DNA of 38,494 bases from Desulfobacula sp. (lineage in GTDB: Bacteria; Desulfobacterota; Desulfobacteria; Desulfobacterales; Desulfobacteraceae): assembly GCA_013792075.1 (NCBI GenBank), contig VMSR01000002.1, forward strand, positions 1 through 38,494, given 5' to 3'. The notes under the pieces are model-generated. The model made no database searches and had not been told where the DNA came from. It saw only the letters and a list, made by a program, of their open reading frames with translations. The translations under genes were made by a program, and so were the position numbers. Below are positions 8,414 to 16,496 of this stretch, one piece after another (the first letter of the stretch is position 1; the number at the start of each line of letters is the position of its first letter).

Positions 8414-9696
8414 TAAAGCGCTGCCATGACCGACACGGCAGCCTCAATGGTGGTATCAATATCCGTGTCTGTATGGGCCGAAGAAACAAAACAGGCCTCA
8501 AACTGGGAAGGCGCCAGATACACCCCACGGGCCAGCATGCCCTGGTAAAACCTGGAAAAGCGATCTAAATCACAGGTTTTGGCATCCTCAAAATTATACA
8601 CCTCCCTGTCGGTAAAGAAAAAGCCTGCCATGGATCCCACATGGCAGGTTTTAAAGGCAATACCTGCATCATCTGCTGCTGCCTGCAGTCCTTTAACCAG
8701 ACGATCTGTTTTCCGGTCCAGCTCTGCATACACAGTATCGTCCTGGAGGGTTGTCAAGGTCGCAATCCCGGCTGCCATGGCCAGAGGGTTGCCCGACAGG
8801 GTCCCTGCCTGGTATACAGATCCCACCGGTGCGATCTGGTCCATGATCTCTTTTCTTCCCCCGTATGCGCCTACGGGCAGCCCGCCACCTATGACCTTGC
8901 CAAAACAGGAAAGATCCGGTGTGATCTTGAAATACCCCTGGGCAGACCCTTTGGACACACGGAACCCGGTCATCACCTCATCAAAGATCAAGACAGATCC
9001 GTGTTGGGTTGTCATCTTGCGCAGGCTTTCAAGGAAACCCTCTTTCGGGCAGACCATTCCCATATTGCCGGCAATGGGTTCTACAATCACCCCGGCAACC
9101 CGATCTCCCTTTTGGGCCATGAGTTTTTCAAACCCTTTAATATCATTGTAGGGCAAAGAGTATGTATTGGAAATAACGGCATCCGGTATGCCCGGGCTCC
9201 CCGGTATGCCGAGGGTCGCAACTCCTGACCCGGCTGCCACCAGCAAGGTGTCGGCATGGCCATGGTAACACCCGTCAAATTTGATAATAATATCCCGGCC
9301 CGTGTAGCCCCGTGCCAGTCGAACTGCGCTCATGGTGGCTTCTGTACCGGAATTGACCATGCGAATCATGTCCACAGAGGGTACCCTGTCAACCACCAGC
9401 TGGGCCAATTGGGTTTCAAGGGCAGTGGGTGCACCGAAACTGGTCCCGATCCCAAGCACATGTTCAAGGGCCTTGATCACTTCAGGCGGCCGATGCCCGA
9501 GTATTAAAGGCCCCCAGGACAATACATAATCAATATAGGCATTTCCATCCACGTCATAGAGACGGCTTTTATCGCCTCTCTCAATGAAAATAGGTTGCCC
9601 CCCAACAGAACCGCAGGCCCTGACCGGAGAGTTCACACCACCCGGAATAAGTGCTTTTGCCGCATTAAAAAGCGCAGTAGATTTTGAAATTGCCAT
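8413..9696 (-). CDS. hemL: glutamate-1-semialdehyde 2,1-aminomutase
   Basis: PLP enzyme that converts glutamate-1-semialdehyde to 5-aminolevulinate in the C5 haem/sirohaem/corrinoid pathway. The 427-residue protein has NSGTEATMSAVRLARG, the cofactor-binding FDEVMTGFRV stretch, and the PLP lysine in CFGKVIGGGLPVGAYGG near residue 265. The ATG at 9696 is chosen because AGGGAAGG lies just upstream; a longer reading to 9726 adds ten residues foreign to the family. It is the first gene of a run hemL-mpl-small membrane protein-bacteriohemerythrin. Demand for haem, sirohaem and cobalamin is high in sulfate reducers. Confidence 0.95.
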   Translation of the reverse strand: MAISKSTALFNAAKALIPGGVNSPVRACGSVGGQPIFIERGDKSRLYDVDGNAYIDYVLSWGPLILGHRPPEVIKALEHVLGIGTSFGAPTALETQLAQLVVDRVPSVDMIRMVNSGTEATMSAVRLARGYTGRDIIIKFDGCYHGHADTLLVAAGSGVATLGIPGSPGIPDAVISNTYSLPYNDIKGFEKLMAQKGDRVAGVIVEPIAGNMGMVCPKEGFLESLRKMTTQHGSVLIFDEVMTGFRVSKGSAQGYFKITPDLSCFGKVIGGGLPVGAYGGRKEIMDQIAPVGSVYQAGTLSGNPLAMAAGIATLTTLQDDTVYAELDRKTDRLVKGLQAAADDAGIAFKTCHVGSMAGFFFTDREVYNFEDAKTCDLDRFSRFYQGMLARGVYLAPSQFEACFVSSAHTDTDIDTTIEAAVSVMAAL

Positions 9697-9747
9697 ATAC
9701 CCTTCCCTTGCATATTTGCATGCCAATATATATCCCTAAAAAGTCTG

Positions 9748-9777
9748 AATATACCAGACCTGTCTTTAAGGGGTCAA
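9748..9777 (-). promoter_or_regulatory. candidate sigma-70 promoter for hemL
   Basis: Reading the minus strand, TTGACC (9777-9772) is followed after 18 bases by TATATT (9753-9748), about 50 bases before the hemL start. Position and match suit the housekeeping consensus. Confidence 0.5.
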
Positions 9778-9815
9778 CCGGTTTATTGATCCATTCCGGA
9801 AAAGATAAAAAAACA

Positions 9816-9844
9816 TTGACATACGGCCTGATCACTGTTATTTT
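9816..9844 (+). promoter_or_regulatory. promoter for tRNA-Lys
   Basis: A perfect -35 box TTGACA (9816-9821) is separated by 17 bases from TATTTT (9839-9844), ending 18 bases before the tRNA. Confidence 0.7.
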
Positions 9845-9862
9845 TCCTGGCGTTTAATTAAT

Positions 9863-9938
9863 GGGCCGTTAGCTCAACTGGTAGAGCAACTGACTCTTAA
9901 TCAGTAGGTCCCGGGTTCGACTCCCTGACGGCCCACCA
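9863..9938 (+). tRNA. tRNA-Lys (anticodon CTT)
   Basis: A 76-base cloverleaf. Acceptor stem GGGCCGT (9863-9869) pairs with ACGGCCC (9928-9934). The D arm is GCTC/GAGC. The anticodon stem ACTGA/TCAGT closes a loop with CTT, reading AAG lysine codons. The T loop is TTCGACT, and 3' CCA is encoded (9936-9938). One T-stem pair is C opposite T (second pair of the stem), a mismatch that is unusual for a tRNA. A promoter and a terminator flank it, so it is a single-gene transcript. Confidence 0.97.
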
Positions 9939-9948
9939 TTAAAATAAT

Positions 9949-9982
9949 AAGGTTTTCAACTTATCGTTGAAAACCTTTTTGT
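9949..9982 (+). terminator. rho-independent terminator of tRNA-Lys
   Basis: AAGGTTTTCAAC (9949-9960) pairs perfectly with GTTGAAAACCTT (9966-9977) around a five-base loop and runs into T residues. It begins 11 bases after the tRNA CCA end. Confidence 0.88.
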
Positions 9983-10155
9983 TTTTATAAAATTCTTATC
10001 CGTCTTCCGCCAATCAAAATTCAAATAGACGAATGCCCCTTATTGGAAATGTAAAAAAATAGGGTCGCATTTTTTGCCTCTTTTTTTAAAAAATGAAGGA
10101 TGAGAAACAAATAAAATATTGCTTTAATAAATAAAAAGTATAATTAAGATTAAAA

Positions 10156-10530
10156 ATGTCATTTTTTATTAAAGGAGTTAAGATATCAGTGGTTAAAAAC
10201 TTTGCAAATGAAAAGTACATTGAGTTTCGCAACAACACCAGAACCAAAAACCCAAAAAATGCCAGCGTTGAGTTTACACCCGGAAATGATTCAATGGCCT
10301 ATCATTTCAGACTAAAAGATTTTTCTTCAGAAGGATTTGGCATATTGGTCCGCAAAGATTCAAAAGTGCTTGTAAACATCAAGCCGGGGGATGTTCTTAT
10401 CATGAAATATCATCCGGACATTACAACCACCACCCCTGTTCTCCATCGTACAAAAATAAAACATATCTCAGAACCAGAGCCTGGGAAATACCAGGGCCAT
10501 ATGGTGGTCGGACTTTTGATTCTTGACTAA
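10156..10530 (+). CDS. PilZ-like domain protein
   Basis: Small protein of up to 124 residues. It resembles a PilZ domain, the family that binds cyclic di-GMP: an Arg-containing N-terminal stretch (EFRNNTRTK) is followed by beta-rich sequence with the D-x-S-x-x-G motif (LKDFSSEGFGI, about residues 55-65) and a final strand MVVGLLIL. The start is uncertain. The ATG at 10156 has no ribosome binding site, whereas an in-frame GTG at 10189 has GGAG 11 bases upstream and would give 113 residues. It lies in an AT-rich stretch with no operon partner. Cyclic di-GMP binding is plausible but the first arginine motif is loose, so this is a fold-level call. Confidence 0.65.
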   Translation: MSFFIKGVKISVVKNFANEKYIEFRNNTRTKNPKNASVEFTPGNDSMAYHFRLKDFSSEGFGILVRKDSKVLVNIKPGDVLIMKYHPDITTTTPVLHRTKIKHISEPEPGKYQGHMVVGLLILD

Positions 10531-10653
10531 ATTTATTTTTCAATTATTGGTAAAAATGATCCCACCCATTAAAAATAAGCCTTGACATGGGATCTGTTTC
10601 CCCGATAGAGGTTTAGCGTATCCCTAACAAAAATCAAATCAGGAATGATACCT

Positions 10654-11316
10654 ATGCCGGACTCATCCGAACCCAAAACCCGGGTTTCCGAATTTCTCCC
10701 CTATGTGGTGCCCTTTATCGTTTTTGCCGGTTTTACCTACCTGGTGCCGGTGTTCAACCTGTCAAAGGCCTTGGTGTATCCGGCCAAAACATTGTCCGTC
10801 ATGGCATTGCTGTTTTTTTACTGGCCCAGGATCAAACATGAAATCACGATAACTCCTGATTTACTTGCAGTTCTGGCAGGCATTGCCGTTTTTATCGTCT
10901 GGGTGGGGCTTGAAAATTTTTATCCGAAAATCGGCCCCGAGTCCAGCTTTAACCCCTATGAACTTTCCCAGGGCACCCATGCCCACCTCTTGATCGGAAC
11001 CCGCCTCTTTGGTGCAGTCCTGGTTGTCCCTGTCATGGAAGAATTGTTTTGGCGATCTTTTGCCCTAAGATTTCTCATTGATACCAATTTTAAACGATAC
11101 CCCCTTGGTGCGTTTACCTGGTTTTCATTTATTTTTGTTTCCATTGCCTTTGGATTGGAACACCACCGGTGGCTGCCGGGTATAATTGCAGGCCTCGTTT
11201 ATGCCGTTCTTGTGTACAAAAGAAAGAATCTGTTCTCGCCAATCCTGGCCCATGGGGTCACAAATCTCCTTCTCGGGATTTATGTGATTGCAAACAATGA
11301 ATGGAGATTCTGGTAG
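10654..11316 (+). CDS. CAAX-protease-related membrane protein, PEP-CTERM-associated type
   Basis: Polytopic membrane protein of the CPBP/ABI glutamic protease superfamily (220 residues). Catalytic-type motifs are the Glu-Glu-x-x-x-Arg stretch MEELFWRSFALRFL (near residue 129), a His in FGLEHHRW (near 160) and HGVTNLLLG (near 190). These, with the closing WRFW, resemble the CAAX prenyl protease-related subfamily described alongside PEP-CTERM/exosortase protein sorting. The start at 10654 is preferred because AGGA sits 9 bases upstream; an ATG at 10645 directly abuts that site. No exosortase or PEP-CTERM substrate is seen in the window, so the sorting role is inference from the subfamily. Confidence 0.82.
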   Translation: MPDSSEPKTRVSEFLPYVVPFIVFAGFTYLVPVFNLSKALVYPAKTLSVMALLFFYWPRIKHEITITPDLLAVLAGIAVFIVWVGLENFYPKIGPESSFNPYELSQGTHAHLLIGTRLFGAVLVVPVMEELFWRSFALRFLIDTNFKRYPLGAFTWFSFIFVSIAFGLEHHRWLPGIIAGLVYAVLVYKRKNLFSPILAHGVTNLLLGIYVIANNEWRFW

Positions 11317-11622
11317 ACAATTGGTTTCTTGGATAATATTTTTTGACTTTGGCTGCTGTAATATGCTAAATGTTATGAAAAACCCTAAGTGATCCATTTA
11401 AAAATTTGTATACAAACGCAATTATTTATAATAATTCACTAATTAAATCCAATGAATTTTTATAAATTATCCATGTGCTTGACTTGGAAGCGAAAAGCAT
11501 ATTAATATGACGAATATTATAAATCGTATTCACTCCCTGAAGTTCATTATTCTGTCTATTTTTATGCAAGAAAAAATAAAAAAATTAATTTAACGGGTGT
11601 AGTTGTATTAGGAGAGAAAGTC
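11317..11622. other. AT-rich intergenic stretch
   Basis: No credible gene on either strand. It holds a candidate promoter at 11479-11508 and an AGGAGAG just before the next ATG. Base composition is clearly AT-richer than the surrounding genes. Confidence 0.6.
11479..11508 (+). promoter_or_regulatory. candidate promoter for the orphan HTH protein
   Basis: TTGACT (11479-11484) is followed by an AT-rich -10 region (TTAATAT, 11502-11508) at 17-18 bases. It lies about 115 bases before the start codon. Confidence 0.35.
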
Positions 11623-12168
11623 ATGAATGATTTTTTAAGAAATATGAGAACCTCCCATAGAAAAGAGGCCCCCCATTCAAAAAAAACCCTTGCCGGCAAT
11701 TTTCATCCACAAACTGACCGGCGGAATATCAGGGACAGAAGAACCATTAACACTTCCGATCCCATGGAAAATATGTCACGGCAATTGGGAGACCTCTTGC
11801 CGGAAATTTTGGAAAATACGACGGTGTTGACCGAACAAGCTGTAAAACTGACCGCAAACAATGAATTGGTAATTGAAGCCAAAATTCGTCAGCACAATGC
11901 GGTTGCAGATTTTTTCAACACCCTGAACAAAATGATGTCAGAAAGCAATAAAACCACCCTTCCTGGGGCATCCCCCCCAAAGGCCACTGCCAGTTATGCG
12001 TCGGGAACCCACTACACAAAGGACGATATCCTGACCATTATCCGGAACATGCGAAAACAGGGCACCACCTATGGGATCATTGCAGATTATCTCAAAGAAA
12101 AAGGCATACCAACCTTCTCCAATCGGGGAGAGTGGCATGCCCAGACAATTCACAGGCTTTGTAAATAG
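11623..12168 (+). CDS. orphan protein with recombinase-like C-terminal helix-turn-helix
   Basis: Unrecognised 181-residue protein with a good ribosome binding site (AGGAGAG). The N-terminus is basic and contains DRRNIRDRR (about residues 32-40), a central part (about 48-105) is predicted helical and may form a coiled coil, a low-complexity linker rich in Pro/Ala/Ser follows, and the last 50 residues read like the DNA-binding 'recombinase' segment of large serine recombinases (RKQGTTYGIIADYLKEKG, then IPTFSNRGEWHAQTIHRL). There is no resolvase catalytic domain. It could be a DNA-binding regulator or the domesticated tail of a recombinase. It ends two bases before the convergent tetR gene. Confidence 0.7.
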   Translation: MNDFLRNMRTSHRKEAPHSKKTLAGNFHPQTDRRNIRDRRTINTSDPMENMSRQLGDLLPEILENTTVLTEQAVKLTANNELVIEAKIRQHNAVADFFNTLNKMMSESNKTTLPGASPPKATASYASGTHYTKDDILTIIRNMRKQGTTYGIIADYLKEKGIPTFSNRGEWHAQTIHRLCK

Positions 12169-12170
12169 GC

Positions 12171-12800
12171 CTATTTCGCTTTCATGCCCTGAATGATAAT
12201 CTTAAATGCGGTTTTCAGGGTGGGTTTTACAAAATCCTTTTGATCGTTGAGGAGCCGTTTGGAATCCACCCAGAGGACAACCCCGGCATAGGAGGCCCAA
12301 AGGACATCGGCCAGGGCCACTGGGTGTTCGTCAATAAAAATACCGGCCTCAATACCTTCCTTGACAACAGCAATGATCGCACCATGGGCCTGGGAAGAAT
12401 ATTTTTTCAACTGCTGCAGAACTTCATCGGAAAGATTGTGAAGCGTCTCCCCTGACTGAAGATGAAAAAGATTGATAAGGATATTGGAATCATAATCATA
12501 GACCTCAATAAAAACATCACGAAATCGCTCGATTTTCTCTTCAACAGAGATGTCCTGGTGTACGACTTTTTGAATTTCCACACCCAGGTGTTTCAAAATG
12601 TTGATGGACAAAGAAGTATGAAGTTCTTCTTTGTTTTTAAAATACAGATACAAGGTGCCCGGACTCAGTTCTGCTGCAGAAGCGATTTCTTCCATTGTCG
12701 CACTATTAAACCCTTTGGCGGAAAACACAGTGCGAGCCGCGTCAATGATGTCTTCTCTTCGTCTTTCTTTTTCCCGTTGTTTACGTTCATATATGCCCAT
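12171..12800 (-). CDS. TetR/AcrR family transcriptional regulator
   Basis: DNA-binding repressor family, 209 residues. The N-terminal TetR helix-turn-helix is clear (IDAARTVFSAKGFNSATMEE and LSPGTLYLYFKNKEEL, about residues 17-62), followed by an all-helical ligand domain. The ATG at 12800 is used because AGAGGT lies 4 bases upstream; the longer reading to 12887 adds 29 unrelated residues. It is divergent from the CoA-transferase/GNAT gene, with an imperfect palindrome between them, so it probably controls that gene and itself. The ligand is unknown; an acyl-CoA would fit the neighbour but is a guess. Confidence 0.92.
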   Translation of the reverse strand: MGIYERKQREKERRREDIIDAARTVFSAKGFNSATMEEIASAAELSPGTLYLYFKNKEELHTSLSINILKHLGVEIQKVVHQDISVEEKIERFRDVFIEVYDYDSNILINLFHLQSGETLHNLSDEVLQQLKKYSSQAHGAIIAVVKEGIEAGIFIDEHPVALADVLWASYAGVVLWVDSKRLLNDQKDFVKPTLKTAFKIIIQGMKAK

Positions 12801-12894
12801 TTTTACCTCTTTATTTTTTGAATATGATTCATAAACTGTATAAATGCTCAGATAGATACAAAAATCTGGAAAAAAGTGCAAGGACAAAGATACT

Positions 12895-12924
12895 AAATCT
12901 GAAATTTAATCACATTTCTGATTT
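12895..12924. promoter_or_regulatory. candidate TetR operator
   Basis: AAATCTGAAAT (12895-12905) and ATTTCTGATTT (12914-12924) form an 11-bp inverted repeat with one mismatch and an 8-base spacer. It lies between the divergent tetR-type gene and the CoA-transferase gene, upstream of the latter's promoter. Confidence 0.4.
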
Positions 12925-12951
12925 TTTTACAGATCTTTTTTTGGTTTTGTA

Positions 12952-12980
12952 TTCACAAAAACTGTTTTTTTTACTATTAT
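12952..12980 (+). promoter_or_regulatory. promoter of the CoA-transferase/GNAT gene
   Basis: TTCACA (12952-12957), a 17-base spacer, then TATTAT (12975-12980), about 50 bases before the start codon. Good spacing and a five-of-six -10 match. Confidence 0.6.
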
Positions 12981-13033
12981 GGCCTATTAATTAAAAGAAA
13001 ACCAACCAAACATAAACAACGAAGAGAGTGGTC

Positions 13034-14950
13034 ATGTCAAAAACAATGTATTGGGCCGACAGTTATGTAGAAAAGCTTTCAAGTGCAAAGGATGCCCTGA
13101 AGATAATTCGCCCGGGTCAAAGGGTTTTTATCGGGTCCTCCTGCGGCGAACCCCAACACCTGGTCAAGGCGCTATCTGAGTCTTCTGCCCGATTCACGGA
13201 CCTTGAAATCGTCCGGCTATTGAGCATTGAAAGCGGCCCCCTAACCTTAATTGCCAATCGGTCCCATTCCCAACAATTCAATATCCGTTCTTTTTACCTG
13301 GGCTCGGCCTCCCCGAAAATAATCAATAAAAACCAGCGGTTCATTACCCCCATTAATCTGTCCCAGATTCCCCGTTTGTTTAAATCAGGGCTTATGCCCC
13401 TGAACGCAGCCCTGATTCAGGCGTCGCCTCCGGATGATTTCGGATGGATGAGTCTTGGCGTGTCCGTGGACATCACCCTGGCCGCCGTTGAGACCGCTGA
13501 TATTGTCATCTGTCAGGTCAACCCCAATATGCCCAGGGTTTTGGGAAGAAGCTTTATCCATGTCAATGATGTGGACTATATTGTAGAGCACGAAGAAGAA
13601 CTGCTCACCATAAACCCCATGCCGGAGCTGGAAACAGCCAATATCATCGCCAAACATATCTCACGGCTTGTCAATGACGGATCTACCATTCAGACAAGCC
13701 TGGGCGTCACCAATGAAGCCACCATGGTCTGCCTGGCAGACAAAAATGATATAGGGGTTCATTCACAATACCTCACCGACAGTATCATGCGGCTTTTTTC
13801 AATTGGGGTGATTACCAACAAAAAAAAGGGATTTAATAATGGAAAGCTTGTGGCAGGAAGTGCCGTGGGGTCCAACCTGCTCTATGAATTTCTGGATGAC
13901 AACCCGTCCATCGAGTTCCACCCCTCGGATTACATCAATAACCCGGCCATCATTGCCCGGCATAATTCCATGGTCTCTCTGAACACGGCCATGGCCATCG
14001 ACCTGACAGGCCAGGTGGCAGCCGATGCCCTACCCTATAACAATTATACTGGGATAAACGGACTGCTTGATTTTACCAGGGGAGCTGCCATGTCCGAAAA
14101 CGGCAAATCCATTCTGATGATGACCTCCACCTCTGACCATGGCAGACAAAGCAGAATCGTCCCCAGCCTGTCTGATATTCCCGTTGTGGTGCCCCGGGGA
14201 GATGTCCAGTTTGTGGCAACAGAGTACGGGGTGGTAAACCTGTTTGGAAAAACCCTCCAGGAAAGGGCCCTGGCTTTGATCAGCATTGCCCACCCGGATT
14301 TTCGGGACGAACTCTTTTCAAAGGCCAAAAAACTGGATCTGATTGATGTGGAACGCAAATTCAAACAGGCCATCAAAGGGATTTATCCCCTTAAATACGA
14401 AGAAACCATTGAGATCAATGGAATTCCCATCACCTTCCGGCCTGCAAAACCCGTGGATCAAAGGGGAATTCAAGAACACTATTATACCATGAACCGGGGA
14501 GATATCGTCTCCCGTTTTTTCCACGAAAAGAAAAGCTTTGTCCATGATCAGATTGAAACCACCTATGAAATTGACTATATCAATGACCTGACCATTGTGG
14601 CCACCACCGGAGAGCTGGGATTCGAAAAAATCATTGCCGTGGGTGAATATTTTAGGAATACCATCATCAATATGGCAGAGGTTGCCTTTTCCGTATCACG
14701 GGAATACCAGGGTATGGGTATTGCCCGGATACTTCAGGAAAAACTTGCCTCAGCAGCCAAGGACAACGGCATCAAAGGACTTATTGCCTATACCTCCCCC
14801 CAGAACAAAGGGATGATACGGCTGTTTAACAAACTGCCCTATGGTATCAGTTCTGAAAAGGATGAAGACATGATTATCCTAAATTGCCTGTTTGCAGAAC
14901 CGGTGGACAAGGAAAAGCCGGGCAAGGACACGGAAATCTCCATGGGATAA
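13034..14950 (+). CDS. acetyl-CoA hydrolase/CoA-transferase fused to a GNAT domain
   Basis: Two-part protein of 638 residues. Residues about 10-430 match the acetyl-CoA hydrolase/4-hydroxybutyrate CoA-transferase family: N-terminal RPGQRVFIGSSCGEPQHLV, and the C-terminal half with the signature VATEYGVVNLFGKTLQERA, which carries the Glu that forms the CoA thioester in this family. Residues about 455-620 look like a GNAT acetyltransferase with the acetyl-CoA loop QGMGIARIL near 565. The ATG at 13034 (GAGAG 5 bases upstream) is chosen over a GTG at 13028. It is a single gene with its own promoter and terminator, divergent from a TetR regulator. The substrate cannot be read; a carboxylate:CoA exchange with a modifying or self-acetylating GNAT partner is inference. 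Confidence 0.9.
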   Translation: MSKTMYWADSYVEKLSSAKDALKIIRPGQRVFIGSSCGEPQHLVKALSESSARFTDLEIVRLLSIESGPLTLIANRSHSQQFNIRSFYLGSASPKIINKNQRFITPINLSQIPRLFKSGLMPLNAALIQASPPDDFGWMSLGVSVDITLAAVETADIVICQVNPNMPRVLGRSFIHVNDVDYIVEHEEELLTINPMPELETANIIAKHISRLVNDGSTIQTSLGVTNEATMVCLADKNDIGVHSQYLTDSIMRLFSIGVITNKKKGFNNGKLVAGSAVGSNLLYEFLDDNPSIEFHPSDYINNPAIIARHNSMVSLNTAMAIDLTGQVAADALPYNNYTGINGLLDFTRGAAMSENGKSILMMTSTSDHGRQSRIVPSLSDIPVVVPRGDVQFVATEYGVVNLFGKTLQERALALISIAHPDFRDELFSKAKKLDLIDVERKFKQAIKGIYPLKYEETIEINGIPITFRPAKPVDQRGIQEHYYTMNRGDIVSRFFHEKKSFVHDQIETTYEIDYINDLTIVATTGELGFEKIIAVGEYFRNTIINMAEVAFSVSREYQGMGIARILQEKLASAAKDNGIKGLIAYTSPQNKGMIRLFNKLPYGISSEKDEDMIILNCLFAEPVDKEKPGKDTEISMG

Positions 14951-14963
14951 TCCCATGGGAAGT

Positions 14964-15009
14964 ATTAAAACGGCAAAGGGTTCCCAGTAATCCCCTTTGC
15001 CGTTTTAAT
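14964..15009. terminator. bidirectional terminator between CoA-transferase gene and rlmD
   Basis: ATTAAAACGGCAAAGGG (14964-14980) pairs exactly with CCCTTTGCCGTTTTAAT (14993-15009), a 17-bp stem with a 12-base loop. Located between two convergent genes, with T-rich 3' arms on either strand. Confidence 0.8.
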
Positions 15010-15021
15010 AATTAAGGGACC

Positions 15022-16410
15022 TTATTTTCGTTTCAACAAAGCCACGGATTCGATGTGGTAGGTGTGGGGAAACATATCCACCGGCGTGATTTCCACCGCT
15101 TCGTATCGGGTACAGAGCATCTCAAGGTCACGGGCCAGGGTGGCCGGATTACAGGAAACATAAACAATTTTTTCCGGACAAAGGGCCAGCACCTGGCTGA
15201 CCACATCCTTGTGCATCCCCACCCGGGGCGGATCAATAATGACCACGTCCGGTTTCTGGGAAAGGGTTGGCAGCACATTTTTAATATCCCCTTCGAGAAA
15301 CTCACAATTTTCGATCTTGTTCAATTGGGCATTCTTTCGTGCATCAATGACAGCTGATGCTACGATCTCAATACCAAAAACCTTTTTGGCATTCCCTGAC
15401 AACCAGATGGGAATCGTACCGGTTCCGGAATATAGATCCAGAACCGTCTCCTTCCCGGTTAGATCTGCATATTCAGCAACCTTGGCATATAATTTTTCGC
15501 AGGACCGGGTGTTGGTCTGGAAAAAAGAGTTGGCCGAGATCTTAAAGACAAACCCACCCAGTTTTTCCGTAATATGATCCTGGCCATGGATCAGCACTTC
15601 TTCTTTTCCCGCTGATACCCCGGATTTTGAATCTGTTATGTTGTTGAGAATAGAATAAATAGCGGGATGTTTTTGGGCCAGACGTTGCCCCAGTTTGGAT
15701 ACCATTTCAAGATTTTTATTTCGGGTAACAATATTGACCATCCAGTGGTCAAGGGCCACTGAATGGCGCAGCATGAGAAACCGCCAGAACCCTTCGTGGG
15801 TTTTAAGGTTATAGGCCGGCAGCCCGGATTCTTTTATAAAGGCCCTGACATCCTCCAGGATAAGATTTCCCAAGGCCGGCATTATTTCACATTGTTTGAT
15901 ATCAATGACCTTGTCAAAGGTGCCGGGTACATGGAGGCCGATACCGAAATCTTTTTTAATGGTCTCGTCTTCAAGTTCCTCGGGCATCAGCCAGCGCTGG
16001 GAAGAACAGGAAAATTCCATCTTGTTCCGGTATTCATAGATCGGGTCAGAGGCAATCACGTCGGTGACGGGAACCCCCTTTAACCTGCCGATGTGCTCAA
16101 TGGAGTCTGTGACATGTCTTTTTTTATATTCAAGCTGAAGCCCATAGGGAATCTGCTGCCACTTGCATCCGCCGCAATAATTGCAATACCGGCATCTGCC
16201 CTCCTGGCGAAGTTCGGATGGTTTTAAAATCTGAATCAGCTTTCCTTCTGCCCAGGATTTTTTCTTTTTGGTTATTTTGACAAACACGGTATCGCCGGGC
16301 ACACACCGATCAATAAACACGGGAAACCCGTCGGGCTTTGCCAGCCCCTTGCCGCCATAGGCAATGTCAATGATCTCAAGTTCATAGGTTTTTCTTTTAT
16401 TTATGGACAT
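15022..16410 (-). CDS. rlmD: 23S rRNA (uracil-5-)-methyltransferase RlmD-type (RumA)
   Basis: S-adenosylmethionine-dependent RNA 5-methyluridine methyltransferase, 462 residues. An N-terminal TRAM RNA-binding domain (about 7-65, GGKGLAKPDGFPVFI) is followed by the iron-sulfur cysteine cluster CRYCNYCGGCKW, an SAM-binding VLDLYSGTGTIPIWL motif, IIDPPRVGMH, and the catalytic cysteine motif YVSCNPATLARDL. The cluster cysteines fit RlmD rather than TrmA. Several RumA-like paralogues are common in bacteria, so the exact target uridine is not certain. Confidence 0.9.
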   Translation of the reverse strand: MSINKRKTYELEIIDIAYGGKGLAKPDGFPVFIDRCVPGDTVFVKITKKKKSWAEGKLIQILKPSELRQEGRCRYCNYCGGCKWQQIPYGLQLEYKKRHVTDSIEHIGRLKGVPVTDVIASDPIYEYRNKMEFSCSSQRWLMPEELEDETIKKDFGIGLHVPGTFDKVIDIKQCEIMPALGNLILEDVRAFIKESGLPAYNLKTHEGFWRFLMLRHSVALDHWMVNIVTRNKNLEMVSKLGQRLAQKHPAIYSILNNITDSKSGVSAGKEEVLIHGQDHITEKLGGFVFKISANSFFQTNTRSCEKLYAKVAEYADLTGKETVLDLYSGTGTIPIWLSGNAKKVFGIEIVASAVIDARKNAQLNKIENCEFLEGDIKNVLPTLSQKPDVVIIDPPRVGMHKDVVSQVLALCPEKIVYVSCNPATLARDLEMLCTRYEAVEITPVDMFPHTYHIESVALLKRK

Positions 16411-16496
16411 AAAGATTTCATTCTTTTAAAAATTATTAGAAGTATTCTGTTTTCAAAAACTTGATATTATACGGGTTTAATGGCATAAAGACAACC

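Noticed and set aside
10582-10609. Promoter TTGACA with GATAGA before the CAAX-like gene
   Set aside because: The -35 is perfect but the -10 matches only half the consensus, so it is not listed as a feature.
9863-12168. tRNA-Lys as an integration site for a small genomic island (PilZ, CAAX-like, recombinase-like genes)
   Set aside because: The downstream stretch is AT-rich and holds orphan genes, but no repeat of the tRNA 3' end was seen in the window and no integrase is present. The tRNA also has its own terminator directly after it.
16461-16496. TTG start for the alpha/beta hydrolase adding 12 residues
   Set aside because: No ribosome binding site, and family similarity starts after the ATG at 16497.
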